Shown: one piece after another, positions 1 to 4,973 of the stretch
Layout of the letters: every line of letters begins with the position of its first letter
How positions within the stretch are numbered: position 1 is the stretch's first letter
Source of the DNA: Lachnospiraceae bacterium
Lineage (GTDB): Bacteria > Bacillota > Clostridia > Lachnospirales > Lachnospiraceae
Length of the DNA: 5,520 bases
Assembly: GCA_017444545.1 (NCBI GenBank)
Contig: JAFSWJ010000358.1
Location: 1 to 5,520, forward strand
Reading direction: 5' to 3'
The notes under the pieces: generated by a model
The model's database searches: none
Seen by the model: only the letters and a program-made list of their open reading frames with translations
Told to the model about the DNA's origin: nothing
Made by a program: the position numbers and the translations under genes

Positions 1-252
1 TGCATAGGCAGTGTTTTCGTCGATGGCGCCGACGGTCTTCCATACCTCCCACAGTGAGGTGCCCTGTTTTGTTCCGGTGAGCCAGTGTATGCAGTTGTCG
101 ATGTGGCAGCCGTTTCTGTTCCAGCCCATGCATTCGCCGCCAGCCACATCGTTTTTTTCATATATCTGTGCTTCAAATCCGGCCTTTTGCGCATAGATCC
201 CTGCTGAAAGGCCTCCGATGCCACCGCCGATTATCACGATCTTTTTTTTCAT
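1..252 (-). CDS. FAD-dependent oxidoreductase, phytoene desaturase-like (N-terminal part)
   Basis: This is the first 84 residues of a flavoprotein; the rest lies beyond the window's left edge. The protein opens with a beta strand and a dinucleotide-binding glycine motif at residues 7-15 (IIGGGIGGLSAG), followed by the acidic end of the second strand (YEKND, about residues 34-38). It then has a GGECMGW segment and a HIDNCIHWLTG segment. Both resemble the Firmicute branch of the phytoene desaturase/carotenoid isomerase-like NAD(P)/FAD oxidoreductases. That family oxidises or isomerises polyene or other hydrophobic substrates, but the substrate here cannot be told. The start at 252 is supported by an AGGAGA ribosome binding site at 259-264. 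It lies 86 nt downstream of the tetR stop, in the same direction and with no clear terminator between, so it is probably co-transcribed with and controlled by that repressor. Confidence 0.88.
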   Translation of the reverse strand, partial: MKKKIVIIGGGIGGLSAGIYAQKAGFEAQIYEKNDVAGGECMGWNRNGCHIDNCIHWLTGTKQGTSLWEVWKTVGAIDENTAYA

Positions 253-338
253 ATCTGTCTCCTTTTTTATTATGATGGTTATGGGTTACGAGCTTTTTTC
301 AATTTTGTGCTGACTGCTGATAAGCGGGAATGCTGCCG

Positions 339-971
339 CTATGCCTGTTTTGCATCTGCAGATCCTGGTGGATTCGGCGCAGTGTCCATCTGTGTTCCTG
401 CCTGAGGTTTTTTCAGGATGTCGAGGATCCATCCGGTGAAGGGAAGGGGAGTTTCCGGAAATGCAGCGTGGTATTCCATGATCCCCTGAACGGCACACCA
501 GAACGCGGTTGAAAGAGCCTTCGGGTCGCCGTTTCTGATCACGCCTGCGTTTTGTCCCCGCATAATAAGAACCTCCGAGAATCTGATCTGATCGACTGAA
601 AGCGCCAGAGTCCTGATATCCTCAGGCGTTCCGGGACGCTGGGCCTGGGCCATGAGAACGAACATCTGACATATCCAAGGCTGATCTTTTGCGGCTGAAA
701 ACAGTCCTTTGAGTATGGATTCAAAGTATTCCAACGGATCATCAACCGGGGAATTTTCAGATTTTTTTGTGCCCTGAACCCCCATTTTTACAAGCTCCAG
801 ATACAGTGCTTCCTTTGATTCATAATAATGAAAGAGCAGACCGACGCTGATGCCCAGCGCCTCGGCGATATCGGAGATCTTTGTCTCGGCAAAGCCTTTT
901 GTCACAAAGAGTTCCATTGCCTTGAATAATATCTGCTGCTGCCGCATTTCTTTTTGTTCTTTTCTCGTCAT
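339..971 (-). CDS. TetR/AcrR-family transcriptional repressor
   Basis: A 210-residue protein, normal for the TetR family. The N-terminal DNA-binding domain is clear. Helix 1 spans about residues 10-26 (ILFKAMELFVTKGF). The helix-turn-helix is at about residues 31-50 (TKISDIAEALGISVGLLFHYY), followed by the typical ESKEALYLEL stretch. The C-terminal ligand-binding and dimerisation half (about 65-195) is divergent, as usual, so the inducer cannot be predicted. The last 20 residues are Pro/Ala-rich and probably disordered. The start at 971 is preceded by AGGAG with a rather long spacing of 11 nt. Transcription probably begins about 100 nt upstream at the promoter at 1082-1110, where a perfect inverted repeat (1048-1073) is the likely operator. 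Autorepression and control of the oxidoreductase gene behind it are inferred. Confidence 0.95.
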   Translation of the reverse strand: MTRKEQKEMRQQQILFKAMELFVTKGFAETKISDIAEALGISVGLLFHYYESKEALYLELVKMGVQGTKKSENSPVDDPLEYFESILKGLFSAAKDQPWICQMFVLMAQAQRPGTPEDIRTLALSVDQIRFSEVLIMRGQNAGVIRNGDPKALSTAFWCAVQGIMEYHAAFPETPLPFTGWILDILKKPQAGTQMDTAPNPPGSADAKQA

Positions 972-1047
972 CCGGTTTTTTGCTCCTGTCTGTGAAATGA
1001 AGAGGCATGTTCAGGCTGGCTTACCTGATGGTATATTGCCGGCCTGA

Positions 1048-1073
1048 ATTCATTGAACTAATATTCAATGAAT
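1048..1073. promoter_or_regulatory. candidate TetR operator (26-bp inverted repeat)
   Basis: Two perfect 10-bp arms (ATTCATTGAA and TTCAATGAAT) are separated by a 6-bp spacer. The repeat lies just downstream of the -10 box of the tetR promoter, at about +1 to +28 of the predicted transcript, where a bound dimer would block initiation or clearance. Size and symmetry are typical of TetR-family sites. The 8-bp palindrome TGAATTCA also occurs on both sides, at 1045-1052 and 1075-1082, exactly 30 bp apart. The link to the TetR protein at 339-971 is inferred from position. Confidence 0.75.
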
Positions 1074-1081
1074 ATGAATTC

Positions 1082-1110
1082 AATATACACCCTGATGATC
1101 CTGTTGTCAA
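1082..1110 (-). promoter_or_regulatory. sigma-A promoter of tetR
   Basis: Read on the minus strand, a perfect -35 box TTGACA (1105-1110) is followed by a 17-bp spacer and the -10 box TATATT (1082-1087), five of six bases matching consensus. Transcription would start near 1075, giving a leader of about 100 nt before the tetR start at 971. The inverted repeat at 1048-1073 overlaps the expected start region. Confidence 0.82.
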
Positions 1111-1129
1111 CAAATTTTCATCTGATGTC

Positions 1130-1164
1130 GGGACAGGGGGAGGTGGGACAGGGTGGGACAGGGG
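1130..1164 (+). repeat. G-tract cluster, candidate G-quadruplex, with GGTGGGACAG tandem repeat
   Basis: Six G-runs of three to five bases (1130-1132, 1136-1140, 1145-1147, 1151-1153, 1155-1157, 1161-1164) are separated by loops of 3, 4, 3, 1 and 3 nt. This exceeds the usual G3-plus, N1-7, four-tract pattern for a quadruplex. The sequence is built from repeats of GGGACAG, the stem arm of the neighbouring palindrome family. An exact 10-bp tandem duplication (GGTGGGACAG) lies at 1142-1151 and 1152-1161. The cluster lies 19 bp upstream of the tetR -35 box. The motif is visible; folding and function are not shown. Confidence 0.6.
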
Positions 1165-1179
1165 ACCTTTCTCTGTCCC
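1155..1179 (-). repeat. REP-like palindrome, inverted copy
   Basis: Arms GGGACAG (1155-1161) and CTGTCCC (1173-1179) form a perfect 7-bp stem around an 11-nt loop. Read on the minus strand, it matches the element at 1249-1273 in 24 of 25 positions; only one loop base differs. The two copies are in opposite orientation with 69 nt between them, like a bacterial interspersed mosaic element. The predicted translations over this region are low-complexity and do not look like protein. Confidence 0.8.
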
Positions 1180-1233
1180 GAATATATGTAAACAGTGTGA
1201 TCTCCGCAGTCTAAGCAAATTTTGGAGTTGAAT

Positions 1234-1273
1234 GGATGACATAAAACTGGGACAGAGAAACGTCCCCTGTCCC
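1234..1273 (+). repeat. REP-like element, 40-nt copy upstream of the GNAT gene
   Basis: A 15-nt lead (1234-1248, containing TGACATAAAA) is followed by a palindrome: GGGACAG (1249-1255), an 11-nt loop, and CTGTCCC (1267-1273). The whole 40 nt recurs at 2847-2886 with only three mismatches, so the repeated unit includes the lead as well as the hairpin. It ends 10 bp before the -35 box of the GNAT promoter. No run of T follows the hairpin, so it is not an ordinary intrinsic terminator. Confidence 0.85.
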
Positions 1274-1283
1274 GCATACCGCA

Positions 1284-1312
1284 TTGACTGTTTCTTCAAA
1301 TAAATGTAATAT
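1284..1312 (+). promoter_or_regulatory. sigma-A promoter of the GNAT-AEC operon
   Basis: The -35 box TTGACT (1284-1289) is followed by a 17-bp spacer and the -10 box TAATAT (1307-1312); each matches five of six consensus bases. Transcription would start near 1319, leaving a leader of about 28 nt. This placement rules out upstream in-frame starts at 1284 (TTG) and 1311 (ATG), because both lie inside the promoter. It supports the gene start at 1347. Confidence 0.75.
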
Positions 1313-1346
1313 GAAGTGTCAAAATAGTAGGAAAGATGGTGACGGG

Positions 1347-1793
1347 ATGAAGATCAGGGAAATGACAATAAAAGACTACGATGAGGTGAAGGAACTTTGG
1401 CTTTCGATCAAGGGCTTTGCCATGAGGAGCATTGATGATTCGTACGACGGAGTGAAAAGGTTCCTTGAAAGAAATCCCGGGCTGTCTGTTGTTGCCATAG
1501 AGGATGACAGGATTGTCGGCGCGATACTCTGCGGTCATGACGGGAGGCGTGCGACCTTTTATCATGTGTGTGTGAAGAACGGATACAGGAGGCGCGGTAT
1601 TGGCAAGGCCATGGCCGTCAGCTGTATGGAAAAGCTCAACAGCGAAGGCATCAACAAGGTTGCCCTCATCGCTTTCACAAAAAACGATGTGGGAAATGCA
1701 TTCTGGAAGGAGATAGGCTGGAAGCAGCGTGAGGACCTGAATTATTACGACTTCACTCTGAATGAGGGAAATATCGTGAGGTACAATCAATGA
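1347..1793 (+). CDS. GNAT-family N-acetyltransferase
   Basis: A 148-residue single-domain acetyltransferase, typical in length, transferring acetyl from acetyl-CoA to an amine. The fold begins at residues 2-12 (KIREMTIKDYD). The strand VVAIEDDRIVGAIL (about 48-61) follows, then YHVCVKNGYRRRGIG (72-86). The last holds the acetyl-CoA pyrophosphate-binding motif R-x-x-G-x-G (R81 to G86). The C-terminal NAFWKEIGW (117-125) is the usual late GNAT segment. The substrate cannot be deduced. The reading frame is open upstream to about 1284, but a promoter occupies that stretch and translation from 1347 gives a standard N-terminus. The ribosome binding site is modest (AGGAAAG at 1329-1335, 11 nt away, or GGTGA closer in). 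The stop overlaps the next gene's start as ATGA, so the acetyltransferase and permease are probably translationally coupled. Confidence 0.92.
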   Translation: MKIREMTIKDYDEVKELWLSIKGFAMRSIDDSYDGVKRFLERNPGLSVVAIEDDRIVGAILCGHDGRRATFYHVCVKNGYRRRGIGKAMAVSCMEKLNSEGINKVALIAFTKNDVGNAFWKEIGWKQREDLNYYDFTLNEGNIVRYNQ

Positions 1794-2710
1794 TCCTTTT
1801 GAACCAGATGGTCATATTATTTCTGATTATGATCGCAGGCTACTTCGCCCGAAAACGTAACATCATCTCCGAGTCGGACTGCGGAGGGATCTCAAGACTT
1901 GTGATAAATGTCGCAAACCCTGCACTTATTATCTCGGCGGGCATCAATCCCGTGGAGGTACTTGAGGGCAGGGAACTTGCAACTGCGGCTCTGCTCAGTG
2001 CCGGTTCGTTTTTATTCCTCATCATTGCTTCATTTGCAGTTACATCAATAATAAGACCCGATGAAAAAAACAGGGGGACCTATCGCGCGATGACGGTGTT
2101 TTCGAACATCGGATTCATCGGGTTTCCGATCATATCCGCGGCTTACGGGGCAAACGCGCTGCTGTATGCTTCGTTTTTCCAGATACCGTACAACGTGCTG
2201 GTGTACACCTGGGGAGTAAGCGCGCTGGGGGCAGGAAGCGGAAAAAAGAACGGGGCGGTCCTTTCAAAGATAATAAATGCCGGTGTGGTTTCATGCGCGG
2301 TGACGCTGGCACTGTATCTTTCCCGGATCCCGGTGCCGGGATTTCTGGAGACCGTGACAAAGTATCTTGCGAACCTGACGGCTCCGCTTTCGATGATGGT
2401 GATCGGGGCTTCGGTAGTGAATATGAATTTCAAAGAACTCTTCGGCGATGTGAGGCTGTTTGTGTATTGTGGGATCAGGCAGCTGCTGCTTCCGGTGGCC
2501 GGAGTGCTGATCGCAAGGCTTGTCGGAGTAAATGATCCGAAGCTTCTTGGAGTGACAATGGTAATGCTGGCCTGCCCGGTGGGTGCCATGATGACCATGC
2601 TTTCAAGGGAGTACGGAGGGGATTATGAACTTGCATCAAGAGGTGTGGCACTTTCTACTATCATGTCCGTGGCCACCATACCCGCTGTTTCAATGATACT
2701 TGGCGTGTAA
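1790..2710 (+). CDS. AEC-family (auxin efflux carrier) transporter
   Basis: A 306-residue integral membrane protein with about ten hydrophobic segments, near residues 3-20, 37-55, 63-88, 98-120, 122-147, 159-183, 192-213, 223-246, 252-276 and 281-306. It has the two-times-five layout of the AEC/bile-acid-sodium-symporter fold. Family-like signatures include NPALI (43-47) before the third segment and SNIGFIGFPI (105-114) in the fourth, with conserved Asn, Gly and Pro. Bacterial members move malate, malonate, amino acids or other small organic anions; the substrate here is unknown. It starts in a 4-nt ATGA overlap with the acetyltransferase gene, with GTGAGGT about 8 nt upstream as ribosome binding site. 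The pair suggests modification and transport of the same small molecule, but this is inference. No terminator is seen after the stop; a repeat cluster begins within about 10 nt. Confidence 0.93.
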   Translation: MILLNQMVILFLIMIAGYFARKRNIISESDCGGISRLVINVANPALIISAGINPVEVLEGRELATAALLSAGSFLFLIIASFAVTSIIRPDEKNRGTYRAMTVFSNIGFIGFPIISAAYGANALLYASFFQIPYNVLVYTWGVSALGAGSGKKNGAVLSKIINAGVVSCAVTLALYLSRIPVPGFLETVTKYLANLTAPLSMMVIGASVVNMNFKELFGDVRLFVYCGIRQLLLPVAGVLIARLVGVNDPKLLGVTMVMLACPVGAMMTMLSREYGGDYELASRGVALSTIMSVATIPAVSMILGV

Positions 2711-2719
2711 AACAGGGCT

Positions 2720-2843
2720 GTATCACAGTATCACAGGGACGGTTCTCTGTTACAAAATGTCGGATAAAAACCGTGAAACGCTGATAAACACAGGCGTTAC
2801 AGAGAACCGTCCCCTGTAACACAGAGAACCGTCCCTCTGATAC
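2720..2843. repeat. composite REP-like inverted-repeat module
   Basis: The module opens with an exact 8-bp tandem TATCACAG (2721-2728, 2729-2736). A 15-nt core GGGACGGTTCTCTGT follows at 2736-2750. Its perfect reverse complement occurs twice to the right, at 2799-2813 and 2821-2835. The outer ends (GTATCACAG on the left, CTCTGATAC on the right) are also nearly complementary. The left core could therefore pair with either right copy, but not both. The stretch between (2751-2795) shows no coding or repeat signal. The element belongs to the same family as 1155-1179 and 1249-1273, with a different stem. Confidence 0.82.
2796..2820 (+). repeat. REP-like palindrome with GTTACAG stem
   Basis: Arms GTTACAG (2796-2802) and CTGTAAC (2814-2820) form a perfect 7-bp stem around the 11-nt loop AGAACCGTCCC. 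Stem and loop lengths equal those of the GGGACAG-stem copies, and the loop shares AGA and CGTCCC. The arm differences relative to those copies (TTA for GGG) are matched by complementary changes on the other arm, so base pairing is kept. No T-tract follows. Confidence 0.8.
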
Positions 2844-2846
2844 GAA

Positions 2847-2886
2847 GGTTGACATAAAAGTGGGACAGAGATACGTCCCCTGTCCC
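2847..2886 (+). repeat. REP-like element, 40-nt copy upstream of the Hpt gene
   Basis: This copy matches 1234-1273 in 37 of 40 positions. The hairpin is GGGACAG (2862-2868), loop AGATACGTCCC, CTGTCCC (2880-2886). It ends 4 nt before the AAGGAGG ribosome binding site of the Hpt gene. One of the three differences turns ATGACA into TTGACA (2849-2854), a perfect -35 box. The hexamer 17 nt further on, TACGTC (2872-2877), is a poor -10 box. Whether the element drives, blocks or is neutral for the signalling operon cannot be told. Confidence 0.83.
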
Positions 2887-2902
2887 AGATAAGGAGGAAG
2901 AG

Positions 2903-3526
2903 ATGAGTTTTGATTATGATATGCCTGCGATAGCGGGGATCGATTGGGCGACGGCCCACAGATACCTGCCTTCAAAGGAGGATCTGCAAAGAGTGCTGAA
3001 GGAAATGGTTTCAGGCGCGGCAAGGGAGACGGATCGGCTGCTTTCGTACCGGGATGCGGTAATGAAGGATCCGTCGGATGAAAACTTTGATCTCTTCAGG
3101 ATACAGGCCCATGCCCTGAAGGCTTCGGTGCGCTCTATCGGATCGGACCTTTTTGATGAAGCCTTTGCCCTTGAGACTGCGGGAAAGGAAAAGGACGGGC
3201 ACAAGGTTGCCGGGGATACGGAGCACTTTGTGAATGCATATCTGAAGCTTGCCGATGAGCTGAAGGTCATCACCGGGGAGGCTGAGGGAAAGAAAAGCTT
3301 TGATGCTGCGGAGTTTGAAAGGGACATCGACGGTATCGGAAAGGCCATGGATGCCTTTGATGTGACGGATCTTCAGAGATTAAATGAAAAGGTACAGTCA
3401 ACGGATGTTCCGGACAGCTTCCGGGAATGGCTCGGAAAACTCGGGGAGGCTGTCAGGGATCTTGAGTCTGAAAAGGTTGCAGAGTGTTGTGAAAAGATTA
3501 AGGGGTTATTAAAGGAGTTATCATGA
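2903..3526 (+). CDS. Hpt (histidine phosphotransfer) domain protein
   Basis: A 207-residue soluble helical protein. Residues about 12-125 form an Hpt domain. It opens with GIDWATAHRYLPSKEDLQRVL, then carries the phosphorylation site at His70 within HALKASVRSIGSDLFDEAF, followed by ALETAGKEKD. This matches the family pattern H-x-L-K-x-S-x-x-x-x-G and the later LE-x-AGK. Hpt domains accept phosphate from one receiver or kinase and pass it to another receiver. Residues about 130-207 are a second helical, acidic region without histidine. It resembles the helical tail found near receiver and Hpt modules and may be a degenerate Hpt bundle or docking surface. The start at 2903 has a strong AAGGAGG (2891-2897). 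The stop overlaps the HD-GYP gene start as ATGA. The receiver in that next protein is the obvious phosphate partner. Confidence 0.92.
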   Translation: MSFDYDMPAIAGIDWATAHRYLPSKEDLQRVLKEMVSGAARETDRLLSYRDAVMKDPSDENFDLFRIQAHALKASVRSIGSDLFDEAFALETAGKEKDGHKVAGDTEHFVNAYLKLADELKVITGEAEGKKSFDAAEFERDIDGIGKAMDAFDVTDLQRLNEKVQSTDVPDSFREWLGKLGEAVRDLESEKVAECCEKIKGLLKELS

Positions 3527-4968
3527 GATTTGTAGCGGTTGACAATCTTGAACCGGGGATGATCCTGGCCCGCAAGATCATAAACAGAAATGTGGTGAGC
3601 ATGCTGCAAAAGGGCGTGGTGCTTACGGATACGAACATAGCCCGGCTGAAGACGAACGGTTATCTGGGAGCCTATATCACGGACAGCATTTCCGCAGATA
3701 TCATTATAGGCGAGACCATCAGCGAAAAGACGTTTGAGGAAGGTATAGCTGCCGTCGAGGATGCCGATGTGGGCAGGATCATCGATGTCGCCAGGGATAT
3801 GGTGGAGGATATCTCGGAGCTTGACAGGATCAGCGTTGACATGCTGGATCTGCGCTCGTTTGATGATTATACCTATCATCACAGCGTTAACGTTGCGGTA
3901 TATGCCCTTGCCGTTGCGGCAAAAATGGAGCTTCCCGAGGAAAAGATACAGGAGACGGCAGTGGCAGCCCTCTGTCATGACCTGGGCAAGACAAAGATTG
4001 ATCCCGCGATCATAAACAAAAAGGGCAGGCTGAATGATGATGAGTTTGAGGAGATCAGGAGGCATCCGCAGTATTCGTACGACATGCTTTATGATAATAA
4101 CCTCATTTCTTCAAATGTCAGACAGGCAGTCATCTGCCACCATGAAAACGAGAACGGCTCCGGCTATCCGAACGGAAAGGAGGGAGACGAGATCCCCCTT
4201 GCAGCAAAGATAATACATGCGGTCGACGTCTACGATGCACTGACCAGCAGACGGGCATACAAGGAGCCCTACGCACCGGTGGATGCGCTTGAATACATCA
4301 TCGGAGGCCAGGGTATCCTGTTTGACCGGAAGGTGGTAGAGACGATGCTTGAAGTTATTCCCGCCTATCCGCCGGGAATGGATGTCATACTTTCAAACGG
4401 AGAAAGAGGAGTCGTCGCTGCACATACCAAAAATGCCGCCCGTCCCGTCATCAGGATCTTTCCCGACGGCAGGGAGGTGGATCTTTCAAAAAACGAGGGA
4501 TATTCATCCGTTTTTATTACATCATCGGGACTGCTGGTCCAGGAGTCAAAGGATGTGGAGGTGCTCAATGAAGACAGATCCGATGACAACAGGAAAAAGA
4601 GGATCGTCGTGGTCGATGACAGCAGCATATCAAGAGGACAGACGCAGTCGGCACTTTTCGGAGACTATGAGATCACGACTCTTGAAAGCGCGGTTGCCTG
4701 CCTCAATTATATCAAGGCAAAGGGTGCTCCCGACCTCATCATCATGGATATTGAGATGCCGATGCTTGACGGGGTGACGGCAGTTGAAAAACTTCGGGGG
4801 ATGATCGGAAATGATACCAAGATAGTCTTTCTCACCGCAGTAGCCGACAGGGATACGGTCATCAGATGCAAAAAAGCGGGCGCCGTGGATTACATATTAA
4901 AGCCGGTCAATCCGGTCTACCTGCGGGAGCGTGTCAGCATAGCACTCGACAAAAATCTTGAAAGGTAA
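3523..4968 (+). CDS. HD-GYP c-di-GMP phosphodiesterase with C-terminal receiver domain
   Basis: A 481-residue cytoplasmic protein. Residues 1-55 form the small N-terminal beta domain common before HD-GYP domains (LEPGMILARKI). The HD-GYP domain spans about 95-285. Its metal-binding and catalytic set looks intact: H120, H152-D153 in HDLGK (K156), H181, H206-H207 in HHENENGSGYP, and D235 in the DVYDALTSRRAYK segment. It should hydrolyse cyclic di-GMP to pGpG or GMP. A beta-rich linker (about 285-345) follows. A complete receiver domain occupies 360-478, with acidic pair D365/D366, phosphoacceptor D409 (MDIEMP), T438 and K460-P461. Receivers normally sit N-terminal to HD-GYP, as in RpfG, so this order is reversed. 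AAAGGAG (3511-3517) gives a good start. Translation is coupled to the Hpt gene by ATGA, and the next gene begins 5 nt after the stop. Phosphorylation of D409 by the Hpt protein or a nearby kinase is inferred. Confidence 0.95.
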   Translation: MRFVAVDNLEPGMILARKIINRNVVSMLQKGVVLTDTNIARLKTNGYLGAYITDSISADIIIGETISEKTFEEGIAAVEDADVGRIIDVARDMVEDISELDRISVDMLDLRSFDDYTYHHSVNVAVYALAVAAKMELPEEKIQETAVAALCHDLGKTKIDPAIINKKGRLNDDEFEEIRRHPQYSYDMLYDNNLISSNVRQAVICHHENENGSGYPNGKEGDEIPLAAKIIHAVDVYDALTSRRAYKEPYAPVDALEYIIGGQGILFDRKVVETMLEVIPAYPPGMDVILSNGERGVVAAHTKNAARPVIRIFPDGREVDLSKNEGYSSVFITSSGLLVQESKDVEVLNEDRSDDNRKKRIVVVDDSSISRGQTQSALFGDYEITTLESAVACLNYIKAKGAPDLIIMDIEMPMLDGVTAVEKLRGMIGNDTKIVFLTAVADRDTVIRCKKAGAVDYILKPVNPVYLRERVSIALDKNLER

Positions 4969-4973
4969 GTGCG

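Noticed and set aside
323..340. Possible terminator after tetR
   Set aside because: Only a 5-bp stem (AGCGG/CCGCT) with an 8-nt loop overlaps the stop codon, with no following T-tract in the direction of transcription.
1021..1299. 92-residue minus-strand reading frame across the repeats
   Set aside because: It lies entirely over the promoter, operator, G-tracts and palindromes; the translation (repeated GQGTFLCP and proline runs) reflects the repeat sequence and has no ribosome binding site.
1284..1346. Upstream in-frame starts of the GNAT gene (TTG at 1284, ATG at 1311)
   Set aside because: Both lie within a good promoter (1284-1312) and would precede the transcript start; the protein family begins at the 1347 start.
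1296..1790. 164-residue minus-strand frame opposite the GNAT gene
   Set aside because: It is a shadow of the acetyltransferase, which has a promoter, a clear acetyl-CoA motif and coupling to the next gene.
2796..2886. Hairpins as intrinsic terminators for the permease gene
   Set aside because: None is followed by a run of T, stems are only 7 bp with 11-nt loops, and the repeats occur in both orientations, as REP-like elements do.
1130..2886. CRISPR array
   Set aside because: Repeat copies are palindromic, irregularly spaced, in both orientations, and lack uniform spacers or cas genes.
2661..3023. 120-residue minus-strand reading frame over the second repeat cluster
   Set aside because: It crosses the permease end, the palindromes and the Hpt gene start; the same GQGTYLCP-type peptide arises from the repeat family, so it is not a gene.
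3373..4065. 230-residue minus-strand reading frame opposite the Hpt and HD-GYP genes
   Set aside because: It is antisense to two well-supported genes with conserved motifs, and its own translation shows no recognisable domain.
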